The notes under the pieces were generated by a model. The model was not told the origin of the DNA, did not search any database, and worked only from the letters and a program-made list of their open reading frames with translations. A DNA stretch of 64,000 nt from Topomyia yanbarensis (lineage: Eukaryota; Arthropoda; Insecta; Diptera; Culicidae): contig NC_080672.1 of the NCBI RefSeq assembly GCF_030247195.1, positions 396,879,037-396,943,036 on the forward strand, given 5' to 3'. How positions within the stretch are numbered: the first letter of the stretch is position 1; each line of letters starts with the position of its first letter. Both the position numbers and the translations under genes were made by a program. Of this stretch, positions 45,780 through 55,983 are shown piece after piece.

Positions 45780-46079
45780 GAAAAACTCTAGAAAGAGAAC
45801 TGCGGAGACTCCATTTTGGATCGATTGGATTCGCGTTTAGCTGTCAAAAAACGAATCCAATCGAACATTGCCTATCCTTATAACATTGGACGTGTTCATC
45901 ATAACAGTTTTTGCAACCGGCCGAGACGGTTGTGCCTCCAGGTGGAAGGTTTTGTTCTCGAGAGAGTGACGGAGTGCGAGACGCTGTATGCGTTTTTGTG
46001 GGAGAGAGAGAGACCAGTTTGTTAAGTGTGAGTCGACAGTTGATACGTCGGAGGCGTGGTCAACGGCATCCTCGGTGTT

Positions 46080-46580
46080 TTGACAGCAAACCGCGGGTAG
46101 ACGAATTTGCCTACCGCGGTGGCAGAAATCGACAGTGATCGTGCCTGTACACACAGAAAAAATATATTGTATTGGTGTCGTCGGGCAATTCTAATCGACG
46201 AGAGGGGAAGCGTCACAGGTAGACCCATTTGCTCTATTCGTCTACCGCAGAAGTGGTACGACGAATAAGGAAAACAAGTGGCACCGAAAAGTGCCGCATC
46301 GACAGTGGGATTTTCGCAGCAAGCCACAGGTAGCCACATTTGTTTACCGCGGCGGTGGAAACGGAGAGAGCGCGCTTGTGGTGGTGATACCGACGAGCAG
46401 CTTAACCGGAGAGTATTTTGAAGTGTTGCAGGTAGGCCTATTTCTCTACTGAAGAAGCAACGCGACGAAGAAGGACAGCAAGTGTCACATTGTCATACAA
46501 CGGGCACCGAGTTTACAACGTAACACATGAGGTGTGTTCTACAGGTGTAACAGGTATATTTTTCATTCCTTTTTGTGATA
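46080..46580 (+). promoter_or_regulatory. LINE 5' UTR with degenerate monomer-like repeats
   Basis: CAGGTAG or a close form recurs at about 46095, 46216, 46327, 46429 and 46550, so spacing is 100-121 bases. It is usually followed by ATTTGYCTACCGC-like sequence, with GTGGCA or GGTGG in several units. The regular spacing suggests degenerate tandem monomers, such as act as internal promoters in some LINEs. Confidence 0.5.
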
Positions 46581-46599
46581 GTTTTTCTTGCTAGGTAAA

Positions 46600-47913
46600 A
46601 TGGATGAAGAGATGGGAGAACGAGTAACAGACCCTCCCCCTAAGCCTTATGCTGAAAATGTAAATCCAACTAGAATTAAAATTTATCCAGAGTCGTCAAC
46701 GGGACCATGGATTGTATTTATTAGGCGTAAAGTAAAGGCGCTAAATATTATTCAAATTTCTAAAGATTTGACTACGCGATTCTCGGATGTAAAAGAGATC
46801 GTCAAAGTCAATAAAGATAAAATACGCATTGTCGTTGGTAGTCTCAAACAAGCCAATGCAATTGCTTCTTGCGAGCTTTTTACGCGTGAGTATAGAGCGT
46901 ATATTCCTTCAAAGGAAATTGAAATTGATGGGGTCATCACAGAATCGAGTTTGACTGTTGATGACATAATTAAGCATGGGGTTGGTCGTTTCAAAGAAAC
47001 CATACTTAAAGACGTAAAAATACTTGAATGCAAGCAATTGCATTCAGTATCACACGAAGGAGATAAAAAAGTTTATCGACTGTCTGACTCATTTCGAGTG
47101 ACTTTCGCTGGGTCTGCGCTGCCCAACTATGTCATTATCGATAAGATTCGTCTCCCTGTTCGCCTTTTTATCCCTCGTGTAATGAATTGCCTTAATTGCA
47201 AACAGCTTGGCCACACACCCACTTACTGTTCCAATAAGGCACGGTGTGGCAAATGTGGGGGTTCTCATCAAGAGGATACATGCAATGAAAATTCAGAAAA
47301 ATGTTTAATGTGCGGAGAAAACTCACATGAGCTCCCTGCATGCCCCATTTATAAATTGCGTGAGGATAAAATTAAACGATCCTTGAAGGAGAGGTCTAAG
47401 CGCTCCTATGCAGAAATGTTGAAAAATGCTACCCCTAAACCCATTTTCTTAGAAAACACTTACACATCTCTATTTTCGGAACAGTCTGACTCTGACGGAG
47501 CGTGCGAAGGTACATCATTTGTTTTACCCGGAAATTCCAGAAAAAGAAAACAGTCTTCTTTTCCCAAGCTGCCAAGAAAGGGCCTTAAAATTTCTCCACC
47601 AATAGATAAACTGCGCCCAAAACCGAAAAATTCCGATTCAAAACCGAAATCAATTCCGCCCGGTTTTGGGAACGTACAATCCAAACAGAACACCATTACT
47701 GGAAATAATAAAATTTCGACTTCCTCTGAGCCTCAGCCGGGGGTAGGATTATTGAAATTTTCTGAAATTGTTGATTGGATTTTTAAAGCATTCAATATTT
47801 CTGAACCACTAAAGAGTATACTTTCAGCTTTCCTCCCAACAATTAGAACATTTTTAGAGCAGCTGATTGCTCAATGGCCCATCCTTGCAGCGATTGTATC
47901 TTTCAATGGGTAA
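46600..47913 (+). CDS. LINE ORF1 protein (gag-like, three CCHC knuckles), 437 aa
   Basis: This nucleic-acid-binding protein would coat LINE RNA and act in the ribonucleoprotein. I start it at ATG 46600 in an AAAATGG context. An in-frame TTG at 46588 is not needed. Residues of about 25-150 form an RRM-like region (PTRIKIYPES, then KINKDKIRI-like strands). Three zinc knuckles lie at about residues 197-248: CLNCKQLGHTPTYC, CGKCGGSHQEDTC and CLMCGENSHELPAC, spaced CX2CX3-4HX4C. A basic, serine- and proline-rich linker follows. A hydrophobic C terminus starts near residue 387 (SEIVDWIFKAF). There are no stops. The stop overlaps the ORF2 start by eight bases (ATGGGTAA). Confidence 0.92.
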   Translation: MDEEMGERVTDPPPKPYAENVNPTRIKIYPESSTGPWIVFIRRKVKALNIIQISKDLTTRFSDVKEIVKVNKDKIRIVVGSLKQANAIASCELFTREYRAYIPSKEIEIDGVITESSLTVDDIIKHGVGRFKETILKDVKILECKQLHSVSHEGDKKVYRLSDSFRVTFAGSALPNYVIIDKIRLPVRLFIPRVMNCLNCKQLGHTPTYCSNKARCGKCGGSHQEDTCNENSEKCLMCGENSHELPACPIYKLREDKIKRSLKERSKRSYAEMLKNATPKPIFLENTYTSLFSEQSDSDGACEGTSFVLPGNSRKRKQSSFPKLPRKGLKISPPIDKLRPKPKNSDSKPKSIPPGFGNVQSKQNTITGNNKISTSSEPQPGVGLLKFSEIVDWIFKAFNISEPLKSILSAFLPTIRTFLEQLIAQWPILAAIVSFNG

Positions 47914-50900
47914 TTCACCTCCTCCAATGAAAGATTCCATCACTGTTTTACAGTGGAATTGCAGAAGTATCATACCAAAAATTGATTCTTTAAAAATTTT
48001 ACTGCATAATTTAAAATGCGATGCTTTTGCTCTATGTGAAACATGGCTTACCTCAAACATTAATTTCAACTTAAATGATTTCAACATTATTCGCCTAGAC
48101 CGAGACACCCCGTATGGAGGAGTGCTTCTAGGAATTAAAAAGTGCTATTCTTTCTATAGAATTAACATCCCCTTGTTTGCGGGCATTGAGGCTGTAGCTG
48201 TCCAAACGAACATTAAAGGCAAAGACATGTCTATCGCTTCTATATATATACCTCCCAAAGTTCAAATTGGACAACATCAAATTTTTGAGGTAGTGGAATC
48301 CATGGCTGCTCCGCGTCTGATACTGGGAGACTTCAACTCGCACGGAGTATTGTGGGGTTCCCTCTACAATGATAATCGATCCTCTTTGATATACAATGTG
48401 TGTGACGAATTTAATATGACAGTTTTAAATACTGGCGAAACAACACGCATCCCCAGACCTCCTGCACGTCCAAGTGCATTAGATCTGTCTCTGTGCTCGA
48501 CATCACTTCGGTTAGATTGCACGTGGAAGGTTGTACCTGATCCTCACGGTAGCGATCATTTGCCAATCGTTGTTTCAATTAACAGTGAATTAGGCCTTAC
48601 GAATTCAATCAATGTTCCTTATGACTTAACACGAAATATTGATTGGAAAACATACGAAACATTAATTTCCACTTCTCTTGCTTCGACAGAAGAGCTACCC
48701 CCTACCGAAGAATATGAATTCCTAGCGGGTTTAATTATTGAAGCAGCAGAACAAGCCCAAACGAAATGCAATCCTGGAATGACAATAAATAGACGGCCCC
48801 CTAATCCTTGGTGGGACAAAGAGTGCTCTGATGCATATGAAGCTAAACAAGTTGCCTACAAAGAAATTATGAAACAGAAAGGGGGTATACGTGAGAACTT
48901 TGAAAATTATTTCATTTTGCAAAACAAATTTGACAGTATACGTCGTGCCAAAAAATCTAGTTATTGGAGACACTTCGTTAATGGCTTGTCAAGAGAAACA
49001 TCAATGAGTACTCTTTGGAACACAGCCAGAAGAATGAGGAATCGAAACGTGACTAATGAAAGCGAAGATTTTTCGAATCGTTGGATATTTAATTTTGCCA
49101 AGAAAATTTGTCCCGATTCTGCTCCTGCGCAAAAAATCACTCGCGATGCTCCCACAAGTAACGATTTCATAGATTCGCCTTTGACAATGATGGAATTCTC
49201 AATTGCACTCCTCTCATGCAACAATAATGCTCCGGGACTAGACAGAATTAAATTCAACTTGGTGAAGAATCTGCCTGACCTAGCAAAAAGACGCTTGTTG
49301 AATTTATTCAATAAGCTTCTTGAGCAGAACATTGTCCCGCACGACTGGAGACAAGTGAGAGTTATCGCTATTCCAAAACCGGGAAAACCAGCCTCCGATC
49401 ATAACTCGTATCGACCGATTGCAATGTTATCCTGCATCAGGAAATTGTTGGAAAAAATTATCTTACGACGTCTCGACAATTGGGTTGAGGCGAACGGCTT
49501 GCTATCAGATACCCAGTTTGGTTTTCGGAGGGGAAAGGGAACGAATGATTGTCTGGCGCTACTTTCGTCAGAAATCCAACTAGCTTACGCAAAAAAAGAA
49601 CAAATGGCGTCTGTGTTCTTAGACATAAAAGGAGCATTCGACTCTGTTTCCATTGATGTTCTCTCAGAGAAACTACATCAATGTGGTCTTTCACCAATAT
49701 TAAATAATTATTTATACAACTTATTGTCAGAAAAGCACATGCATTTTTCATATGGCGATTTGGCAACATTCAGAATAAGTTACATGGGCCTCCCACAAGG
49801 TTCTTGTTTAAGCCCCCTTCTCTACAATTTTTACGTGAATGATATTGATAATTGTATTGTCAGCCCATGCACTCTAAGGCAACTTGCAGATGATGGCGTG
49901 GTTTCTGTTACAGGACCAAAAGCCTTAAATTTACAACAACCACTGCAAGATAGTTTGGATAATTTATCAAGTTGGGCTTTGAAGTTAGGCATCGATTTCT
50001 CTACGGAGAAAACAGAGTTGGTTGTTTTTTCAAGGAAGCGTGATCCAGCTCAGCTTCAGCTTCAGTTGGTTGGTAGAACGATAGCCCAAGTCCTGACTTT
50101 TAAATACCTTGGAATTTGGTTCGATTCTAAAGGCACATGGGGAGGCCACATTAGGTATCTAATAACGAAATGCCAACAAAGGATAAATTTTCTGCGAACA
50201 ATAACTGGATCATGGTGGGGTTCTCATCCAAGTGACATGATAAGATTGTATCAAACAACAATACTTTCAGTAATGGAATATGGGTGCATCTGTTTCCGTT
50301 CAGCTGCGAACACTCACATTATTAAACTGGAAAGGATACAGTATCGCTGTTTACGAATTGCCTTAGGTTGCATGCAGTCGACCCATACGATGAGTCTTGA
50401 AGTACTAGCGGGAGTTCTTCCTTTAAAAGACCGATTCTGGGATCTCTCTTCTCGTTTACTTATTCGATGTGAGGTTATGAACCCACTGGTAATTGAAAAT
50501 TTTGAAAGACTTGTCGAGCTTCAACCCCAAACCAGATTCATGACAGTGTATTTCAATCACATGTCACAAGAAATAACGCCTGCTAGGTATGTTCCCACAT
50601 ACGTCAATATACTAGATATTCCTGAATCCACTTTATTCTTCGACACGTCCATGCAAGCAGAGATTCGTGGAATTCCGGGTCATCTACGCTCGCGGGAGAT
50701 CCCTAAAATATTCACAAGTAAATATCAACACATAGACTGCCTTAAAATGTTTTACACTGATGGGTCACGAATCAGTGAGGCCACTGGTTTCGGTATTTTC
50801 AACAATAATTTTTCAATTTCTCTCAAACTTGCAGAACCCGCCTCTGTTTATATAGCGGAACTAGCAGCAGTTCACTATAGTTTGCAAATAATTAATACTT

Positions 50901-51598
50901 TACCCCCGAACCATTACTTTATCCTCACTGATAGTCTCAGCACAATTGCAGCTCTACGCTCAAAGAGGATTGATAATCACGATCCGTTCTTTTTGGGGAA
51001 GATACGAGAATCTCTGAGTAACCTGACAAGAAAATGTTTTAAATTTACCCTAGTGTGGCTCCCCGCCCATTGCTCTATTGCGGGCAATGAGAAAGCTGAT
51101 AATTTAGCCAAGATTGGTGCACTAGATGGTGAAATATATGAAAGACCCATCGCTTACAATGAATTTTATAGCGCTTCTCGACAGAGGACACTTGCTAGTT
51201 GGCAAACATCTTGGGACAATGGAGATATGGGACGATGGCTACACTCAATTACCCCTAAAGTATCAACGAAGGCATGGTTCAAAGGATTGGATGTAAGTCG
51301 GGACTTCATCCGTGTGATGTCTAGGCTCATGTCCAATCATTATACTTTAGATGCGCATCTCCGTCGTATTGGGCTCGCTGAGGGTAATCATTGTGCTTGT
51401 GGAGAAGGTTACCATGACATTGAGCATGTTGTTTGGTCCTGCACTGAATATCGTGAAGCCAGATCACAATTAGTAGATTCTTTACAAGTCCGAGGAAGAC
51501 CAATCCATGTTCCTGTTAGAGACATCCTGGCGTATCGCGATCCTCTATACATGGAACTTATCTATCATTTTCTAAAAACAGCGTCTGTCAAAATTTAA
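47906..51598 (+). CDS. LINE ORF2 polyprotein: endonuclease, reverse transcriptase, RNase H, 1230 aa
   Basis: This is the enzyme for target-primed reverse transcription. The APE-type endonuclease is at about residues 10-225: LQWNCRS, CETW, GDFNSHG near 141 and GSDHLPI near 216. The reverse transcriptase is at about 480-745: VIAIPKPGKPASDHNSYRPI, FGFRRGKGT, FLDIKGAFDSV, GLPQGSCLSPLLYNFYVND and the catalytic LADDG near 660. RNase H is at about 945-1070 with TDGS, AELAAVHYSL, TDSLST and HCSIAGNEKADNLAK, so all acidic residues are kept. A C-terminal CXCX8HX4C motif (HCACGEG..EHVVWSC) lies near 1162. The ATG at 47906 overlaps the ORF1 stop in ATGGGTAA, suggesting termination-reinitiation. The frame can be extended upstream to a TTG at 47867. 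Length and motifs suggest a potentially active element. Confidence 0.93.
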   Translation: MGNSPPPMKDSITVLQWNCRSIIPKIDSLKILLHNLKCDAFALCETWLTSNINFNLNDFNIIRLDRDTPYGGVLLGIKKCYSFYRINIPLFAGIEAVAVQTNIKGKDMSIASIYIPPKVQIGQHQIFEVVESMAAPRLILGDFNSHGVLWGSLYNDNRSSLIYNVCDEFNMTVLNTGETTRIPRPPARPSALDLSLCSTSLRLDCTWKVVPDPHGSDHLPIVVSINSELGLTNSINVPYDLTRNIDWKTYETLISTSLASTEELPPTEEYEFLAGLIIEAAEQAQTKCNPGMTINRRPPNPWWDKECSDAYEAKQVAYKEIMKQKGGIRENFENYFILQNKFDSIRRAKKSSYWRHFVNGLSRETSMSTLWNTARRMRNRNVTNESEDFSNRWIFNFAKKICPDSAPAQKITRDAPTSNDFIDSPLTMMEFSIALLSCNNNAPGLDRIKFNLVKNLPDLAKRRLLNLFNKLLEQNIVPHDWRQVRVIAIPKPGKPASDHNSYRPIAMLSCIRKLLEKIILRRLDNWVEANGLLSDTQFGFRRGKGTNDCLALLSSEIQLAYAKKEQMASVFLDIKGAFDSVSIDVLSEKLHQCGLSPILNNYLYNLLSEKHMHFSYGDLATFRISYMGLPQGSCLSPLLYNFYVNDIDNCIVSPCTLRQLADDGVVSVTGPKALNLQQPLQDSLDNLSSWALKLGIDFSTEKTELVVFSRKRDPAQLQLQLVGRTIAQVLTFKYLGIWFDSKGTWGGHIRYLITKCQQRINFLRTITGSWWGSHPSDMIRLYQTTILSVMEYGCICFRSAANTHIIKLERIQYRCLRIALGCMQSTHTMSLEVLAGVLPLKDRFWDLSSRLLIRCEVMNPLVIENFERLVELQPQTRFMTVYFNHMSQEITPARYVPTYVNILDIPESTLFFDTSMQAEIRGIPGHLRSREIPKIFTSKYQHIDCLKMFYTDGSRISEATGFGIFNNNFSISLKLAEPASVYIAELAAVHYSLQIINTLPPNHYFILTDSLSTIAALRSKRIDNHDPFFLGKIRESLSNLTRKCFKFTLVWLPAHCSIAGNEKADNLAKIGALDGEIYERPIAYNEFYSASRQRTLASWQTSWDNGDMGRWLHSITPKVSTKAWFKGLDVSRDFIRVMSRLMSNHYTLDAHLRRIGLAEGNHCACGEGYHDIEHVVWSCTEYREARSQLVDSLQVRGRPIHVPVRDILAYRDPLYMELIYHFLKTASVKI

Positions 51599-51919
51599 TT
51601 AAATTCATCTCCTCATACTCTCATCCAAGGCTAATCATTCACCAATTAAAGGGTCCTAGAATATTTAGTTTTTAAATTTAGACAATAACAGAAAAAAAAG
51701 TAAATAAATACACCCGAAAATACTAGATCAGTATGAAATACAACAATGTAAGGAAAAAAGCAAACAATAAAGTGATTTCAGTGTTAGTTTTAGACAAAGT
51801 ACTAGTATAGTTAAAATTAGTCTTAAGGATTTTTGTAACGTGCTATGTAAAAAAAAGAAACTGGCGTAAAAAGCTATTGCAAATGCCGTGTCAAATAAAC
51901 GTATGAAAAAAAAAAAAAA
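51599..51919 (+). other. LINE 3' UTR and poly(A) tail
   Basis: About 305 bases follow the ORF2 stop. AATAAA at 51894-51899 precedes an A-tract of about 15 at 51905-51919. A further ATAAATA lies near 51704. Confidence 0.8.
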
Positions 51920-52790
51920 TCACATGGTTGTATGTTTATGTTGCTAATACCTCTGGGTAGGTCCCCAGAGGGCCTTTTATTCTTGGCTCTAGATTGCCAG
52001 CTGGAGATAAATCCTTCGTAGGACGATAGAACGGGCCGAGATCCGGTGCACCGTGGCATTTCGATTTCGTCTTCAACACCACGTGTCGAAAATCAACCAC
52101 AGAACCATTCAGAACGAATGCCACACGTCAACCTACCATTGTCTGGCAACCCTGCGAATCGGCAATCAAACACCGGTCGAATGGACTCCCGGAAATAGGA
52201 ATGACCATCACTACACCTAACATCGGGTCCTAAAGCACTCGGTTCCCTTTTCCTATTCCAGCGTCATCTATGGACGCCCCGAATTCACGGCGCGTGTCCT
52301 GATCCAACAGCATCGGTTCCGCATAAGACCGCCGTATATCGCCGCCACTAAACAGCAACCGCTACCGTCAAGATCCACCGGGCATGCATGCAACGTTGAC
52401 AGATGATCCTGCCAGTTTCCGTCTACAACCGATAAAAACCGCAAGTAGCAAGTGACGTCACTTAGGGTAATTTAGTTAATAAATAGCGTTAAGATGTTTT
52501 CAAACCGGTGAGAATTGTACTGTATAAGCACTGAGCCTTGAATTAGCAAATTTGCACCACGTTTTCCTCTTGCTCGGGTTTCGGACTCGAAAGGAGTCGC
52601 CAGCCCTCGTCTTTGATTGTCGGTCGAAAAGATTTATCAGGTCAGAGCTTTTGAGCATCCCCCACGTAAGTACACCCGTTTGCTGGTCTTCGTCTGGTTG
52701 CATTGTCTGTGCCATTGCCGGATGCAAATGGGTCACCCTCTAAATGAGTGTACCTGATGGTGTGTGGCATCCATATTCACCACAAGTAAG
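51920..52790. other. GC-richer unclassified segment downstream of the LINE
   Basis: Base composition is clearly less AT-rich than its surroundings. TAATAAATAG (52478) and TGTATAAGCACTGAGCC (52520) could be parts of a solo LTR, but I could not define TG...CA ends or a target duplication. The short frames are unsupported. Confidence 0.3.
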
Positions 52791-53405
52791 CATACTTTTC
52801 CCACCCTGAGCAGCTCGTGGTAACACTTTTGAAAATGGTTCATAAGATTTGTAAACAAACATTTGTTTTACTGATTTCGGTGCAATTTCAACGCAGAAAA
52901 CATTTCGAATTGCTTCTACGAAGGGTAAATATGTGAATCAATATGTATTTTTCATGTAATTCACGCAGAGGAATAAGGAAAGAAACGAGTTTGTTTACAA
53001 AAAATCTATCCCTTTTGAAGAATTGATATTGAATTGATCTCTTTATTTGACATATCTATGACCCCCCCCCCCTAGTCCACCTTGCTGAAGACTTTATACC
53101 GTCCAGTGTTTTCGCTCATGAGATATGACGCATGTATAGGAATAGTGGAAGAAACTTTAAGCCGCTTGCGGAACCACTAAATAAACTGCAATATTTTAGG
53201 AACACTTATTAGTAACCCTAACTTTTCCGGTGCAAGGTTTTGATTTCGAGATTTGAGGCATTTTGAGCCACTCTTTCCACCTCTTTTGGCCCTATCAGGG
53301 AGGGTGCCGCACTATTTCATTGATTACGCGCCCAACAATGAATGGAAAGTGTATAATTTTGCATCAGCATCTTTGCTTCGTAAGAACCTGTGATAACAAA
53401 AAAGG
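52791..53405. other. Intergenic DNA, nothing recognised
   Basis: Low-complexity C-run near 53060 only. Confidence 0.5.
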
Positions 53406-53413
53406 ACCTGAGG

Positions 53414-55340
53414 CAGTGGCGTAGCCAGAAATTTGGTTTGGAGGGGGTTTTGATGAGAATCGCAAATTTTTTGAAAAAATGCTAAAATTTAATATGAGTT
53501 TGATAAATTATTGAAAACTCAAAAACATAAGTAGTCTAACAGATGTCATTCCAGTCTACAAACAAGAAGGATCAACATGGAACAGTTTTCAAACCTCTAT
53601 AGATTATTTTCTTGTATAAAATGTCAATGAAGTCAAAAATTGCGATCTTTTAAAGTGGGATAAATGATCTAAAAATTTTTCAACGTTCAAGATCCCCTAA
53701 TATAATAATCCTAGACTTTGAAGGTTTGACAACTTCGGGAAGTTATCAACATAAAACAGCGCCTGCTTTGATATAGAAATTTTAGTGATTAATTCTCATA
53801 GAGGTAATTATGGTGAATTAATTTTTCAAAAATATTAAGAGACATGGTGCCTTCAGCAAAGTTTTTGATAATGTCATTTCAAACAATTTTGTTGAAAATA
53901 TGAAGGCTACATGAATTCAACATATAGGGATTTAAAAGGACTAGGCCTGCTATATTTCTCCTTAGTGAAGAAAAATTTAGGTGAAAACTATTTTTTTCTG
54001 CGCTACGGATAAAATTGTTTGAAACAATCATTGCGAGTTGAGAACACAAAACCTATAACTAAATTATGGATGGATGGAACTGAAACTTGCGTTTCGACTT
54101 CATCGCATCAGAATCCGACACTAACTTTGTGGGCTGACTAAGCCAGCGCCGAATTGATGCTAGCTCCTGAAAATGGAATCACTCTTTGTGTTTTTGAATC
54201 CTTTTAATCCCTGGGAATTATTTGTTTTAAATCCAGTTCCCTTATTTTTTTTGTAAGCTTCAAAGGCACCTTGAACGCAATGTGAATTTATTATTTAATT
54301 ACCGCAGAAGTGATTTATCAAATACAGTAATTTCAGAATAGCTTGTTGTAAAGGTTTTCTACTACTATATTTCGATACTCTGAATATGTGGGATATTTAT
54401 GTCTTTGACAAAGTTGTTTGAAATAGCACTTTCGTAAACTTTGCTGGAGACATTAAGTCTCGACTCAAATTTGCTTGAAGAGTAATTCTTCTCTATAATT
54501 ACTTCTAGGAGGATTAACCGTCAAAATTATTCTATCAGCAGATGAACAGTTTTACGTTTTGAAATTCTTCAATGTTACTTAACATCGAAATTTGGCAGTT
54601 TCGAATGAATGTGATCGTGACCGTTAAAAATTTATCGAGCATTAATTTTACTTTTCTTTATTAGTCAACCTCACAACTTGCAGTACTAGTACATAGCATA
54701 AAATTTTAGTACGCCATTCATTGCATCCTGCTAAGAGCAAGGCTAAGAGGCTATTCATATAGTTGATAATACAACAAAAACCCAATACAACAAAAAACCG
54801 ATCCTGACCTGCTAGAGACAAAATTACATCAGCTTTCAACAAGTTTCTGAAATGTTATTCTTGTTGTTAACTATATTGAATTGTTGTCTAAACTCTACAC
54901 AATCTAAAAAAATACATTTTCAGCAAATGTTGAAATGTATGCAAGTTTTCGGTAAACAAGCTTATGTTTTATATGCAATCAACCTATTCAAATTTAGATT
55001 CCCATTCGAAAAATTGTCTCTAATCCATATTTTGAAGCATCTTTCCAAAAATGAGCTCATAGTAATTCAGACAGTTATTTTATTTTACATTGAAGTAATT
55101 TGACAACTATGGGATTTTGGCTAAGAGATAAGTTACAAGATCCCCTTCCCACAATTTTCCAAAAGTTCTCATGACGCTTTAAACACAGTTCTCAATGTAG
55201 TGATCAGAGAATATTTTTCCAAAAATATTTTGTGGAATATTAAATTAAATTCGTCAATATCAATTTTTTTCAATCCAATTAATTTTGGTTTGGGGGGGGG
55301 GGGGGTTTAACCCCCAAAACCCCCCCTGGCTACGCCACTG
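53414..55340. mobile_element. 1927-bp hAT-like element with perfect target duplication
   Basis: The left end CAGTGGCGTAGCCAGAAATT and the inverted right end CAGTGGCGTAGCCAGGGGGG share 15 perfect bases. ACCTGAGG lies directly outside at 53406-53413 and 55341-55348. Inside the right end a G-run, TTTAA and a C-run form a GC hairpin at about 55288-55327. The largest internal frames (54648-54842 minus and 54852-55103 plus) show no transposase, so it is non-autonomous. Confidence 0.93.
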
Positions 55341-55515
55341 ACCTGAGGGTTGCTAATACTTTTGTTTGAGTGCAACCGTAAACACGCATCGATTACCCCA
55401 ATCATCGCACTACCATTTGAACCAATTCGTTAAACAAAGATGGCCGACGCTGTTGCAACCAACGGTTTCAAATCGGTAGGGTAATATTTGTAACAGGGTG
55501 AAAATAGGCTTATTA

Positions 55516-55753
55516 GGGCTCATTCATAAATTACGTAACGCAAAAATTGCTCAAAATTGACTCCCTCCTCCCCCATGTAACAAATTGTCACAAATTTCTC
55601 TATCCCCCCTCCCTTATCACGTTACAAATTCCTAAAAAAACATTTTCATCAGAAAAAAACATGTTATGTAACGTTTTAGCTTAGCCCATATGTCACAATA
55701 TGTCACACTTTGTCGTACCCCCCAAAACCGTTACATAATTTATGAATGATTCC
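55516..55753. mobile_element. Harbinger-type MITE, 238 bp
   Basis: The left end GGGCTCATTCATAAATTACG and the inverted right end GGAATCATTCATAAATTATG are near-identical. TTA flanks both sides (55513-55515 and 55754-55756), the TWA-type duplication of PIF/Harbinger elements. A diverged copy lies at 14160-14406. It separates copy B of the long duplication from upstream DNA. Confidence 0.82.
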
Positions 55754-55787
55754 TTACGCTATATTTCAAAATCTGGTGAAGGATGTA

Positions 55788-55983
55788 AGGAATTCGATCA
55801 AGCCTTGCTTTGATGAGTGATACGTGCAACCACTATTCCGATTAAACAGAGTTGACCAACCTATAGCTAGATGCCAATAAAAACATACCGATTAGATTCG
55901 CATTTTTAAGCAATCAAACGTTCAGAGGCCATGAGCCTGCATCTGGCTGTTTCGCAAATTGTCGCCATCACGATAATGTGTTG
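55788..55983. repeat. Diverged flank of the long duplication, copy B
   Basis: Homologous to 2508-2734 but with numerous mismatches and a gap of about 30 bases. Near-identity begins at about 55984. Confidence 0.7.

Larger units (their letters stand above)
45780..51919 (+). mobile_element. Apparently full-length I-group (Loner-like) LINE
   Basis: The element has a GC-richer 5' UTR (about 45780-46599, exact 5' end not found), ORF1 (46600-47913), ORF2 (47906-51598), a 3' UTR with AATAAA at 51894-51899 and an A-tract at 51905-51919. Both ORFs are open with all expected catalytic motifs. RNase H after the reverse transcriptase places it in the I group; Loner-like is my best guess for a mosquito. 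No target-site duplication was found by eye. A perfect 13-bp inverted repeat at 45821-45833 and 45852-45864 may lie near the start of the element. Confidence 0.9.

Noticed and set aside
46588..46599. Upstream TTG as the ORF1 start, and TTG 47867 as the ORF2 start
   Set aside because: Good in-frame ATG codons follow at 46600 and 47906, and non-ATG starts are unlikely for a eukaryotic LINE.
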